Assembly (NCBI RefSeq): GCF_018598225.1
Contig: NZ_JAHESF010000059.1
Coordinates: forward strand, 1 to 33,672
DNA length: 33,672 nucleotides
Reading direction: 5' to 3'
DNA from: Chryseosolibacter histidinae
GTDB lineage: Bacteria; Bacteroidota; Bacteroidia; Cytophagales; Cyclobacteriaceae
Numbering within the stretch: the first letter of the stretch is position 1; the number at the start of each line of letters is the position of its first letter. Below, one piece after another: positions 1 through 7,851 of this stretch. A program made the position numbers and the translations under genes. The notes under the pieces were generated by a model. The model did not search any database. It was given only the letters and a program-made list of their open reading frames with translations, and was not told the origin of the DNA.

Positions 1-56
1 CCGGCATCCGCGCTTGCCTCTTGTCTCGGGGGCGCGGAGAGGGGTATAAGAGACAG
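1..56. other. Residual Illumina Nextera P7/i7 adapter (assembly artefact)
   Basis: Bases 23-56 match the 34-nt Nextera read-2 transposase adapter at 30 of 34 positions, ending in the mosaic end GTATAAGAGACAG, and all four differences are T read as G (29, 34, 41, 43). Bases 1-14 match the end of the P7 primer with four A-to-C changes (1, 8, 11, 13). The eight bases between, TGCCTCTT (15-22), equal the Nextera i7 index N711 as I remember it. Index, adapter and mosaic end are in the correct order and spacing, so this is library sequence and not genome. Genomic DNA begins at about 57. Confidence 0.95.
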
Positions 57-913
57 ATACAAAAGCAACTTTCTTTTATTCGGCAGACGACCGAGTTGAC
101 TTCCGCGAGCTTATTAAAATTCTGGCGGGCGAATTCAAGATCCGCGTAGAGATGCGCCAGATCAGCCTGCGCCAGGAAGCCGGAAGACTCGGCGGCATCG
201 GCGTGTGTGGTCGTGAGCTTTGTTGCGCCACCTGGCTGAGTGAATTCAAGAACGTGGCTACGAGCGCGGCACGTTACCAGAATCTTTCCCTGAATCCCAG
301 CAAGCTTTCGGGCCAGTGCGGCAGGTTGAAATGCTGCCTTAACTACGAGCTGGAGACCTACATCGAAGCGCTGGAAGACATTCCGAAGATCGAAGGTCCG
401 CTGCTGACGGAGAAAGGTGAAGCCACCCTTCAGAAAACGGACATCTTCAGAAAGATCATGTGGTTCGGCTTCAGCGAAGAGAATACATGGTACCCGCTGA
501 ATGTGGCGCGTGTGAACGAGATCCTGCGCCTTAACCGCGAAGGCAAAAAACCCGCGAGCCTCGACAAAGATGTGGTGGAGGAAAAGGCGCCGGTGGAAGC
601 GCTCAACAGCGATCTTCAGCGCATGGATCAGAAATACAAGAACAAGGCGAAGAAGAAAAAGAAGAAAAAGAAAGGCAAGGGCGGTGCACCGTCAGATCAG
701 GCCAATCAGGGCGGCGGTGGAGAGCAGCGTCAGCAGCAAAATCAACAACAAAACCAGCAGCCACGCAGGCAGGGTGAACAACGCAGGCCGAACGAGCAAC
801 GGAAGCAGAACGATCAGCGAAAACCGAACGACCAGCGTAAGCCCAATGATCAGCGAAACTCAGGTGGAAATCAACGCAACCCCAAACCCGATAAACCGCG
901 CGACCCGCAATGA
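57..913 (+). CDS. PSP1-domain protein, RicT/YaaT-like (5' partial)
   Basis: The frame is open from the adapter junction, and conserved PSP1 residues (KATFFYSADDRVDFRELIK) are read from codons before the first ATG at 152. The start is therefore missing and 152 is internal. The core keeps the family cysteine clusters CGRELCC and GQCGRLKCC. In Bacillus RicT such cysteines take part in Fe-S cluster binding within the RicA/F/T complex, which affects RNase Y-dependent RNA processing; the role in Bacteroidota is not settled. After the PSP1 core comes a run of eight lysines and then a Gln/Arg/Asn-rich tail of about 70 residues with a six-residue tandem repeat, probably disordered and nucleic-acid binding. 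The stop overlaps the gldH start (ATGA), so the two are translationally coupled. Family call is confident, function less so. Confidence 0.9.
788..859 (+). repeat. 4 x 18-bp in-frame tandem repeat in the RicT-like tail
   Basis: Four consecutive 18-nt units encode PNEQRK, QNDQRK, PNDQRK and PNDQRN. Codons differ between copies (for example CAGCGA and CAGCGT), so the copies are not recent identical duplications, and selection may act on the peptide. The unit is polar and basic, as in flexible RNA-binding tails. Confidence 0.85.
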
Positions 914-1386
914 GAATTGTATTTCCTTTTTTATTGCTGGCTGTATTCCTGTCGGCCTGCGATAATACCCGCGTGTATGAAAAGAACCGCGATTTTGATG
1001 GCCGCCACTGGGATGTGAACGATACCACGGCATTTGAATTCGAGATCAAAGACACCGCGCAGCGATACAATCTTTATTGCAATCTGCGCAATACAGTGTC
1101 GTTTCCATACGCGCGCCTTTTTGTCAATTATTCACTGGAAGACTCCACTGGCAAGCCGTTGCAGAAAAAACTGGTTCAGACCTTTCTGTTCGATCAGGAA
1201 ACCGGAAAGCCTCAGGGCACGAGTGGGCTGGGCGACATCTACGATCACCGGATCCGCCTCATGGGCAATCACCGTTTTCCCTACGCGGGCAAATACAACA
1301 TGCGTTTTGAGCAGTACATGCGCACCGATACGCTGGAAGGAATTCTGGCTGTAGGCCTCCGGGTTGAAAAAGCGGTGGCAGAGTAA
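910..1386 (+). CDS. gldH: Gliding motility lipoprotein GldH
   Basis: A 158-residue lipoprotein with a short hydrophobic signal and lipobox LSAC, so Cys17 is the likely lipidation site. The mature N-terminus VYEKNRDFDGRHW is typical of GldH. GldH belongs to the Bacteroidota gliding and type IX secretion-associated set; it is needed for gliding in Flavobacterium, though its biochemical role is not well defined. The start at 910 overlaps the upstream stop by 4 nt (ATGA). A PSP1 gene directly before gldH is a common Bacteroidota arrangement. No other gld gene is in the window. Confidence 0.88.
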   Translation: MRIVFPFLLLAVFLSACDNTRVYEKNRDFDGRHWDVNDTTAFEFEIKDTAQRYNLYCNLRNTVSFPYARLFVNYSLEDSTGKPLQKKLVQTFLFDQETGKPQGTSGLGDIYDHRIRLMGNHRFPYAGKYNMRFEQYMRTDTLEGILAVGLRVEKAVAE

Positions 1387-1623
1387 CACCTGAAGCAACA
1401 CCGGTATCCTGAGTGGTGGTAGCGCGCGGGATCGTGCGAGCGAAGGATCCCCGGATCGACGCGGAACTTTGATGTGCGAGGTTACTCCTCACACGCACAC
1501 AGCTGTGGCATATCTTACATACCTGCCATTTCTTATAAGAAACACCGCTACGGTTTTTTCTCATACTTGATTCTTTGTTACCTTTTCAGATCATTAACCT
1601 TGAACTGTATCAGGCACGCTGGC

Positions 1624-3501
1624 ATGAGACGCATTTTCTTGTTTCCGATCTTTGGCTTATGCGCCATGCTCGTTTCATGCCGGGGTACAGACGTTCCTGA
1701 AGACCGTTCTACTTATTTCCTGCTGGAAGATTCAGCGACGAACACCACGGCGCAGCAAGCCTGGCAATTTTTTGAGGCGGGCAGGTTTCAGTTACAATCG
1801 TCGCACTCCTTCAATCCCGGGTTCACCACTTCGTGCTTTTGGCTGGTGGTCAGGAACGACACCACGGCCAATGAGCAACGTCAGCTGGAGATCGGTATCG
1901 CGCAGATCAATGTGATAGACCTTTATGAAGTAAGTAATGGCGTTCCTGTGAAAAAATATTCCACGGGTGACCACCAGGTATATTCAAGCCGGCCCGAGCC
2001 ATCGCTGAATTTCAATTTTCCGCTCGCGCAAAAGGTGCCTTACTACCTGCTGAAGATAGATAAGCGTAACGAAGCGCTGCAGCTCACATTCGTGACACGC
2101 CCTTCCGTGTTTTTTAATAACGAGTCTTTGAAGTCATCATTGATCACAGGCATTCTGACGGGTATCATTGTGCTGATGCTGATCTTCGGTTTGTACCTGA
2201 GCATTATGACCCAGGAACGGGTGTACCTGTTCTACATTCTCTATGTTTCTGCCGGATGGTTGTATGTGCTCTCCAACCAGGGTTATGCATATAAATATCT
2301 TTGGCCAGATAATCCGTGGTTCAACACCCGCACACGTGTTTTGTTTTCGTTCCTGACACTGGCTTTTTCACTTTCCTTTATTCAGTATTATGCCGGTAAA
2401 GCTGCCCACCGGTGGCTGCGCATCACTATGATGGCGTTGGCTGGCCTGTGTTACTTTCTTGCAGCCCTTACTTTCGCGCCGGGAGTTGACCTGAAAATGA
2501 ATACGGCCGCATATTATTTCCAGGTGCTGGTGCCGGTGCTTACACTGGTTTACATCTTTGTGATCCTGTACACGCTGATCCAGAAGATCTGGAACCGGAA
2601 CAAGATGGCCATGTTCTACCTCGCCAGCATTCTGCCCATTGCAGTATTCAGTGCGTTGCAAGTTTCTTACTACTCCGGTAGTGTGGATTTTTCGCTTTCG
2701 TATCTTCAGCAATATGGGCAGGCCACGGGGTTTATCATGGAAGCCGTGATCCTTACGTTCGGGCTGGTGTACCGCTTCAACAGTTACAGGCTTGAAAAAG
2801 AGCAGCTCCTGGTGAGCATCAACCAGCAGCAGGCGCGTTATACCAAAGCGATCATCACTACCCAGGAGAGCGAACGAAGACAACTTGCCGACCAGCTTCA
2901 CGACGTGGCCGGCTCACTGCTCTCGGCGGCGAAGCTCAACCTTTCATCTGTGCGGGAAAAGAACTTCATTACCGATGTAGAAGCGCAGACGAAATTAAAC
3001 CACGCTGAAGATGCCGTTACGAGCATCTCGGAAATGCTGCGGAACCTGAGCCATGCCATCAGTCCCATCATGCTTGATAAAGTGGGATTCAAGCAATCGG
3101 TGGAGAAGATCGCCGCTATTTTTAATTCATCAGGAAAAGTGAAAGTTGAGCTGGAGGTGATCGGCTTCGAGCAGGAGCAGCCGGAGCTACACGAAAAATA
3201 TGCTGTGCTTTATGGCATTCTGTACGAGCTGGTGAATAATATTATCAAACACGCGCAGGCCACGCACGCCCTGGTGCAGCTTATTGAGCACGAAGAGAGT
3301 GTGGTGATGATCGTGGAAGACAACGGCAAAGGAATCGATCATGAGGCTGCGAGGAGCTCCACTACCCATGGCCTGGCTGCCATTCAATCTAAAATTCATT
3401 ACCTTAATGGCATCATCATGTTCGATGATGCGGTACCGCAGGGATTAATTGTAACGATAGAACTACCGAAAAGCAACGATGACGAAGATTATCCTGGCTG
3501 A
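1624..3501 (+). CDS. 7TMR-DISM sensor histidine kinase (HisKA_3 type)
   Basis: Starting at ATG 1624 gives 625 residues with an N-terminal signal ending LVSC, possibly a lipobox. An in-frame extension back to 1474 lacks signal-peptide character and was rejected. The order is an extracytoplasmic DISMED2-like sensor (about residues 25-165), seven membrane helices (about 175-390), a short coiled linker, then a HisKA_3 dimerisation domain with ESERRQLADQLHD (His426, the phosphoacceptor), and an HATPase_c domain with an N-box-like ELVNNIIKHAQA and G-box VEDNGKGID. It should autophosphorylate and pass phosphate to the LuxR-type regulator encoded next, whose start lies 23 nt inside this gene. The ligand is unknown; DISM sensors often resemble carbohydrate-binding folds. 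Confidence 0.9.
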   Translation: MRRIFLFPIFGLCAMLVSCRGTDVPEDRSTYFLLEDSATNTTAQQAWQFFEAGRFQLQSSHSFNPGFTTSCFWLVVRNDTTANEQRQLEIGIAQINVIDLYEVSNGVPVKKYSTGDHQVYSSRPEPSLNFNFPLAQKVPYYLLKIDKRNEALQLTFVTRPSVFFNNESLKSSLITGILTGIIVLMLIFGLYLSIMTQERVYLFYILYVSAGWLYVLSNQGYAYKYLWPDNPWFNTRTRVLFSFLTLAFSLSFIQYYAGKAAHRWLRITMMALAGLCYFLAALTFAPGVDLKMNTAAYYFQVLVPVLTLVYIFVILYTLIQKIWNRNKMAMFYLASILPIAVFSALQVSYYSGSVDFSLSYLQQYGQATGFIMEAVILTFGLVYRFNSYRLEKEQLLVSINQQQARYTKAIITTQESERRQLADQLHDVAGSLLSAAKLNLSSVREKNFITDVEAQTKLNHAEDAVTSISEMLRNLSHAISPIMLDKVGFKQSVEKIAAIFNSSGKVKVELEVIGFEQEQPELHEKYAVLYGILYELVNNIIKHAQATHALVQLIEHEESVVMIVEDNGKGIDHEAARSSTTHGLAAIQSKIHYLNGIIMFDDAVPQGLIVTIELPKSNDDEDYPG

Positions 3502-4114
3502 TGACCATCAGCTATTCATAGAAGGTGTAAGAACAGTGCTGACTGAAATACCTGAAGTTGAGATCACAGCTACTGTCAACAATGGGAGCGACCTGATGGA
3601 GAAGTTCCGGAGCACAACCGTAGACCTCGTGCTGCTCGACCTGAACATGCCCAAGATCGACGGACTGAAATGTCTGCAGGAGATCAAAAAAGAAAGGCCG
3701 CATGTGAAGGTGCTGGTGCTCACCAACTACAACCAGCCTGAGCTGATGGAAGAAGTGAAACAGCTGAAGGCCGATGGCTTCATGGTAAAAAATTCAACGG
3801 CTACCGAGCTCAGGCAGGCCGTTGAAAGAATACTGGCTGGTGAGAAGCTCTTCTCCGAGCTTCAGAAGCCCGGTGTGCTCGATGAGAGCTCTTATTTCTT
3901 TGACGACTTCCTGAAAAAATTCAAGCTCACCCGTCGCGAAGTGGATATCATCAGGCTGGTTTGCCGCGAGTTCAGCAGCAAACAGATCGCCGCCGAGCTT
4001 CACCTCAGCGAGTTCACCGTAAACACACACCGCAAGAATATCCAGCGAAAGCTGAATGTGAAGAATGTTGCAGGGCTTGTGGCGTTTGCAAAAGAACATC
4101 AACTAGTGAGATGA
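3479..4114 (+). CDS. NarL/LuxR-family response regulator
   Basis: A 211-residue regulator. The receiver domain (1-120) has the acidic pair Asp8/Asp9, phosphoacceptor Asp54 in LVLLDLNMPKIDG, and Lys at the usual beta-5 position in GFMVKNSTATEL. A LuxR-type helix-turn-helix follows (about 145-205: LTRREVDIIRLVCREFSSKQIAAEL, then FTVNTHRKNIQRKL). It overlaps the upstream kinase gene by 23 nt, so the two are almost certainly a cognate pair. The target genes cannot be told from the sequence. Confidence 0.93.
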   Translation: MTKIILADDHQLFIEGVRTVLTEIPEVEITATVNNGSDLMEKFRSTTVDLVLLDLNMPKIDGLKCLQEIKKERPHVKVLVLTNYNQPELMEEVKQLKADGFMVKNSTATELRQAVERILAGEKLFSELQKPGVLDESSYFFDDFLKKFKLTRREVDIIRLVCREFSSKQIAAELHLSEFTVNTHRKNIQRKLNVKNVAGLVAFAKEHQLVR

Positions 4115-4124
4115 AATAAAAAGA

Positions 4125-4221
4125 AGCCAGGGGTCAGGAGGCAGGAGGAGCAGGTCTTCGATCGGACCGGTTTACAATCGTACTTCGTACCTCGTATTTT
4201 GTACCTGCATACCTCATACCT
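4125..4221. repeat. Heptamer tract between convergent genes
   Basis: Two short heptamer runs lie in the gap. The first (4125-4145) has three units ending in CAGG: AGCCAGG, GGTCAGG, AGGCAGG. The second (4179-4221) has six units of the form YRTAYYT: CGTACTT, CGTACCT, CGTATTT, TGTACCT, then CATACCT with one extra leading G, and CATACCT. I see no inverted partner for either run. The tract begins 11 nt after the response-regulator stop. Unit length and one-base slippage match the paired elements elsewhere in the window. Confidence 0.75.
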
Positions 4222-4268
4222 GGATATCTCCCCGCCGGTCTCCGCGACCCTTCGAACGATAGCACTTT

Positions 4269-4808
4269 TCAACCAGCCACTACGTTGCCGGCTTTCGGTT
4301 TTCGTTTCAGCAGCAGGGCGCTGATGAGCGTGATGATCAGTGCCAGAGGTAGCACCTCAGCATACGTGACGAGCAAAAAGAACAGGGGATTCTTATAGTT
4401 CTCTTTGAAGTCGGCCATTTCTGCGGTTTTCTGTTGTAGCTCGGCCGCGGTTGCTCCGTCAAGTCGTTCCACGTACAGAACGTGTTGGATGTATGAATCT
4501 AAAAACTCCGGGAACAGAGATTTAACAGTCCACCAACCAGCCAGCACATAGATGGTAGACGCGATCAGGGAAATGTAAAATCCGATCTTGAAGGCGCCAC
4601 CAAACGTGATGAACCCGCCGTTGTATTTTTCGCGGTGATTCCTGATGCCCACAAAAATAAAAGAGAAGGCCGCTACCATCCCGGCGTAGCCAAGCACGTC
4701 GTTGCCTTTCATCTCAGGGTTGGCACAACATATCGATGCCGCATAAACCATCATGGCGGAGATGACGACCCCTGAGATCAGTCCAAATACCAATACATTT
4801 TTTTTCAT
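4269..4808 (-). CDS. DUF4199 membrane protein
   Basis: A 179-residue membrane protein with four predicted helices: about residues 5-25, 40-57, 70-93 and 143-166. The arrangement, with a polar loop of about 45 residues before the last helix, fits the DUF4199 family common in Bacteroidota. The function is unknown. It is the same strand as, and downstream of, a membrane-anchored LuxR regulator; DUF4199 genes are often beside such small regulators, suggesting a shared envelope or signalling role. The gap of 125 nt to the upstream gene leaves room for its own promoter. Confidence 0.75.
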   Translation of the reverse strand: MKKNVLVFGLISGVVISAMMVYAASICCANPEMKGNDVLGYAGMVAAFSFIFVGIRNHREKYNGGFITFGGAFKIGFYISLIASTIYVLAGWWTVKSLFPEFLDSYIQHVLYVERLDGATAAELQQKTAEMADFKENYKNPLFFLLVTYAEVLPLALIITLISALLLKRKPKAGNVVAG

Positions 4809-4933
4809 TGTTAAAAGTGTTAATTCTTTGTTAGCTCAACGGGCTCAAAAATGCGGCATTTACCCGGTTTTCCGTTCATACCAAAGGTTGATTTGATGGT
4901 GATGGGCCGGTCTCAGTCGAAAGTACGAGGCGC

Positions 4934-5413
4934 TCAGGGGATGATGCCGAGCTGCTTGGCCTGGTTGATGGCCTGGGTTCTTCTTTCAACACCCATTTTA
5001 TCGAAGAGATTGTTGGCGTGCGTCTTCACGGTGCTGAGCGATAAAAATAGCCGGTCTGCTATTTCCTGGTTGCTCAACCCCTGGGCCATCAGCTGAAGCA
5101 CTTCGAGCTCGCGTTTGCTGAGGTTGAGGCGGTTGAGCTCCGTTTCATTCATGGTGAAACCGACATTTTTCTCCACCATCACTTCCTTCTCTATTACTAC
5201 GATCTTTTCTTTGGGTTTGGCGAGCTTTAGCGCCACCCAGATGCCGATGCCTGTGAAGATCAGCGCGATGGCACCATTGTACACTTCGAAGGCATGGTCA
5301 ATGATCACCAGCCGCAGCTTGAGCCAGTTGAGCAGCACCAGCAGTATCGCCAGCGAAATACCGTAGATGATAATATGCTTTTTCCCCTTCAGAAAATTAG
5401 ACGCCATTGGCAT
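4934..5413 (-). CDS. Membrane-anchored LuxR-type transcriptional regulator
   Basis: A 159-residue protein with two N-terminal membrane helices (about 12-28 and 43-62), a charged linker rich in Val/Glu/Lys, and a C-terminal LuxR/GerE helix-turn-helix (about 98-155: LSKRELEVLQLMAQGLSNQEIADRLFLSLSTVKTHANNLFDKM). There is no receiver domain. Met1 and Met3 are both possible starts. A DNA-binding domain tethered to the membrane could respond to envelope state; the neighbouring DUF4199 protein is a candidate partner by context only. Confidence 0.87.
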   Translation of the reverse strand: MPMASNFLKGKKHIIIYGISLAILLVLLNWLKLRLVIIDHAFEVYNGAIALIFTGIGIWVALKLAKPKEKIVVIEKEVMVEKNVGFTMNETELNRLNLSKRELEVLQLMAQGLSNQEIADRLFLSLSTVKTHANNLFDKMGVERRTQAINQAKQLGIIP

Positions 5414-5442
5414 ATCCGTGATTGTTCGCTCTAAAATAAATG

Positions 5443-5518
5443 TTTCCCGCAGATTTCGCTGATGAACGCAGATTGAAATGCAATTTAATCAGCGCCAATC
5501 CGCGCGATCTGCGGGAAA
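5443..5518. repeat. Foldback element, CGCNGAT family, copy 1
   Basis: Perfect 12-bp outer arms TTTCCCGCAGAT (5443-5454) and its complement (5507-5518). Each arm continues as three CGCNGAT units whose starts are spaced 9 and then 10 nt: left arm at 5448, 5457 and 5467, and the right arm has the same 9-10 phasing on the other strand. It lies between the start of the LuxR gene and the stop of the YdeI-like gene. GGGAAATGGTT, at the edge of the right arm, is repeated once just after it. Confidence 0.85.
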
Positions 5519-5537
5519 TGGTTTTACGGGAAATGGT

Positions 5538-6116
5538 TCAATGGAATTTCTCACCTTTTGCCAGCATTTCAATAATCTCTTTCATGCGCTTTTCTCTTGT
5601 CTCTTGTTTTTTTGCGGTCTGAAGGCGAAATCCAATAGAGAAAAGGTTGGTCTTATTGAGACCTTTGAAAAACGCTTCTGCCTTTTTGTTTTTGCGCAGC
5701 TCTTTTAGAAAGTCTTCAGGTATGGTCATTTTGCTCGGGGAATCGTATGCCTTATCCCAACTACCATCGGCTTTGGCTTTTTCGATAACTTTTAACCCTG
5801 CAGGCTTCATTCTGCCTTCGTTGATCAGTCTTTCGACATGCCCGATATTTATTTTGGACCAAACACTTTTTGCGCTTCGGGGACAAAATTTTTGCAGCCA
5901 GGCTTGTTCGTCATGCGCTTGTTTTTGGCCATCAATCCACCCGTAGCAAAGCGCTACGTCAAGTGCTTCTGCATAGCTGATGGTCTTTTTCCCCGAATCT
6001 TTCTTGAATATTTTGAGCCAAAGCCCGTTGGAGCTATCGTGATTCTTTATGAGCCAGGTTTCAAATGCCTCGGCCGTTTTAAATTCTTTTGTTGGAAGCG
6101 TATTTAATTTAGTCAT
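5538..6116 (-). CDS. YdeI/OmdA-family protein
   Basis: A 192-residue soluble protein of the YdeI/OmpD-associated (OmdA) family. Supporting stretches are the N-terminal FETWLIKNHDSSNGLWLKIFK, ALDVALCYGWIDGQ, PRSAKSVWSKINIGHVERL and the C-terminal helical part with KLSKKEREKR-like content seen here as TAKKQETREKRMKEIIEML. Some members have been linked to bacteriocin tolerance or membrane-stress phenotypes; the molecular function is unknown. It appears monocistronic, with a repeat element just downstream of its stop. Confidence 0.85.
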   Translation of the reverse strand: MTKLNTLPTKEFKTAEAFETWLIKNHDSSNGLWLKIFKKDSGKKTISYAEALDVALCYGWIDGQKQAHDEQAWLQKFCPRSAKSVWSKINIGHVERLINEGRMKPAGLKVIEKAKADGSWDKAYDSPSKMTIPEDFLKELRKNKKAEAFFKGLNKTNLFSIGFRLQTAKKQETREKRMKEIIEMLAKGEKFH

Positions 6117-6228
6117 ATGACCGTGGCTTTTTTGTTCGATGTGCTTGTTATTAACGTCCGGATAATACGCGAATGTCTTATATTCCCTTTATATATTCAA
6201 AACGTGCCCTTAACGCTGGTGAATTTGA

Positions 6229-6236
6229 TACCTTTG
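6229..6236 (+). promoter_or_regulatory. Putative Bacteroidota -7 element
   Basis: TACCTTTG matches the Bacteroidota -7 consensus TAnnTTTG and lies 27 nt before the ATG at 6263. I see no clear TTG at the expected -33 position, so support is partial. It would place transcription start downstream of the alternative ATG at 6173, favouring 6263. Confidence 0.45.
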
Positions 6237-6262
6237 GGGTTGGAAGGGCAAAGGAATGTTCT

Positions 6263-6664
6263 ATGAAAAACTTATCCAGGTATCTCATACTTCTCATAAT
6301 ACTAAGCTGCACTGTAAATGATCCGCCAGGCATTGACGAGATCGTAAGCCAGGGCAATTATAAGATCGAATGCAGGTACCAGGGATGTTTTGGTGGCGGA
6401 ACTGCTTTGTTGGAGATAGAGAACTTCAATAAGGCGACGTATACAAATGACAGCGGATTACAGCGGGAGAAGAAACAAATTGTCTGGAATGCGAAAAAAG
6501 ACTCTCTTGTCAGAGAATTCTTTAAAGTTGGAATAACTTTCAATGATACAGTCGGCTCGTGCACCACAACGTCATCGTACAGGCTGAGCCATTTCACGCA
6601 TGTGGTAAAATTTGACGACCTGGATTGTGCGATGAATGAAAAATTTGGTGCGCTGTTAGAGTGA
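6263..6664 (+). CDS. Small lipoprotein of unknown function
   Basis: From ATG 6263 the product is 133 residues. Its signal peptide MKNLSRYLILLIILSC ends at a likely lipidated Cys16. A longer frame from 6173 would place 30 non-signal residues in front and was rejected. The mature part has Cys residues in ECRYQGCFGGG, GSCTTTSS and DDLDCAM, which could form disulfides in the periplasm. I do not recognise a family. It converges on the membrane AraC gene, with a half repeat element in the gap. Confidence 0.7.
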   Translation: MKNLSRYLILLIILSCTVNDPPGIDEIVSQGNYKIECRYQGCFGGGTALLEIENFNKATYTNDSGLQREKKQIVWNAKKDSLVREFFKVGITFNDTVGSCTTTSSYRLSHFTHVVKFDDLDCAMNEKFGALLE

Positions 6665-6666
6665 TA

Positions 6667-6699
6667 CTATCTGCGCTAATCCGCGCCATCCGCGGGAAA
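6667..6699. repeat. Foldback element, CGCNGAT family, single arm inside the AraC gene end
   Basis: Read on the minus strand, TTTCC is followed by three CGCNGAT units spaced 9 and 10 nt, the same phasing as the copies at 5443 and 26265. No second arm is seen nearby. The arm encodes the last residues (FPADGAD) and the TAG stop (6676-6678) of the AraC-family gene, so the gene's present end is supplied by repeat sequence. Confidence 0.8.
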
Positions 6700-7839
6700 C
6701 ACATCCGAAGCCCTAAACTCCGACGGCGTCATCCCCGTGATCTTCTTGAACGCATTGTTGAACGACGACTTCGAGCTATACCCCACCTGGTCGGCGATCT
6801 CTTCAACCTTGATGTTGCGGCGTTCTTTCAACAGCTTCTTGGCTTCGTCCACGCGGTAGCTGGCCGTCATTTCGAAAAAGTTCTTGCCGAGACCTTCATT
6901 GATCACTTGCGATAGGGTATGCACCGTTGTGCCCAGGCGTGTTGAAAGATCGGGCAGTGAAAAGCCCGCGCTTAGAAAAGGTTTTTCCTGCTCCATTACT
7001 TCTGTGAGCTTTTGCAACAGGCTCCGATGCAGCTCCGGTGTTACGCTGGAACCCTTGTACTTTTGTGGCTCTGCCAGCGAAGGTTGTCTGAAGAAACCGG
7101 ACTGGCCGATCACGCTGAAGCTCGTCAGGTAGATGGTCACGGCGAGGTACGCCGCCAGCCAATGATCGCCGGTATCGTTCACATTATACATTTTGATCAC
7201 CAGTATCAGCACAATGACAGAGATCACCTCCAGAACACCACGCTGCAGCTTGCGTAGCACAGGGTTTGCCGGACGCAGAAACGACTCTTTACGATACTTG
7301 AAAGCTTTTATTATTTCTATAAGTGAAAGCACCAAATACAACGCAAGGCTGGTTAAGGTGAGCAGCGTGTGGTGGTCGGTGATCCAGAAGATCCTGCCAT
7401 CACCGCGGTCATAAGTATACTCTTTTAAAGGCAACCCCGGCTGATACGATTCGATCCATGAGTTGTATTTCACTACTTCAGGCTGTATGAGAAATGGAAC
7501 GATGCACGCTGTATATACCAGCACGAAGGCTAGGTGCCAGTAATGTTTCTTCTCCACCTTGCCGTGAATAAGGCTCAGCACCAGCAGGTAAAAGCACGGA
7601 CCGATGGCAAATGGAAAGGGTTCAGAGAAATCTACGAGGTAAAGGCATTTCACAATATAGCCGGTGTACATGAGAAAGATCTCCACGAGACACAACGCCA
7701 TTGAAAGCAGCATGAGCCCGTGAAAAACATTGGCATCCGACTTTCTGTTCTCCTTTGAAAAAAAGAAAACGCAGAGGAACACCGCCTGTACAATACCCAG
7801 GAACATGAACACAGCGAAAAGATCGAGCCTGTATTCCAT
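6676..7839 (-). CDS. Membrane-bound AraC-family transcriptional regulator
   Basis: A 387-residue protein. Residues 1-235 hold about seven hydrophobic helices, and the C-terminal 100 residues form an AraC/XylS double helix-turn-helix (FFEMTASYRVDEAKKLLKE, then VEEIADQVGYSSKSSFNNAFKKITGMTPSEF). This multi-helix plus AraC layout is common in Bacteroidota and suggests a sensor that controls transcription from the membrane. It is the last gene of a minus-strand operon with the EEP-fold protein 12 nt upstream. Its final residues and stop come from a repeat arm. The signal sensed is unknown. Confidence 0.88.
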   Translation of the reverse strand: MEYRLDLFAVFMFLGIVQAVFLCVFFFSKENRKSDANVFHGLMLLSMALCLVEIFLMYTGYIVKCLYLVDFSEPFPFAIGPCFYLLVLSLIHGKVEKKHYWHLAFVLVYTACIVPFLIQPEVVKYNSWIESYQPGLPLKEYTYDRGDGRIFWITDHHTLLTLTSLALYLVLSLIEIIKAFKYRKESFLRPANPVLRKLQRGVLEVISVIVLILVIKMYNVNDTGDHWLAAYLAVTIYLTSFSVIGQSGFFRQPSLAEPQKYKGSSVTPELHRSLLQKLTEVMEQEKPFLSAGFSLPDLSTRLGTTVHTLSQVINEGLGKNFFEMTASYRVDEAKKLLKERRNIKVEEIADQVGYSSKSSFNNAFKKITGMTPSEFRASDVFPADGAD

Positions 7840-7851
7840 TGTACGGCCGGT

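Noticed and set aside
603-1070. 155-residue minus-strand frame over the RicT-like tail
   Set aside because: Its composition follows the repeated plus-strand codons, and it crosses the gldH start; it is a shadow.
1474-1623. In-frame N-terminal extension of the first histidine kinase
   Set aside because: The 50 added residues show no signal or domain, while ATG 1624 starts a good signal peptide.
1387-1623. GGGATC / GATCCC dyad near 1429-1452 as a further repeat or terminator
   Set aside because: The stem is only 6 bp with no T run and no second copy in the window.
5538-6116. Bacteriocin-immunity locus around the YdeI-like gene
   Set aside because: No bacteriocin, transporter or maturation gene is nearby; the family name alone does not support it.
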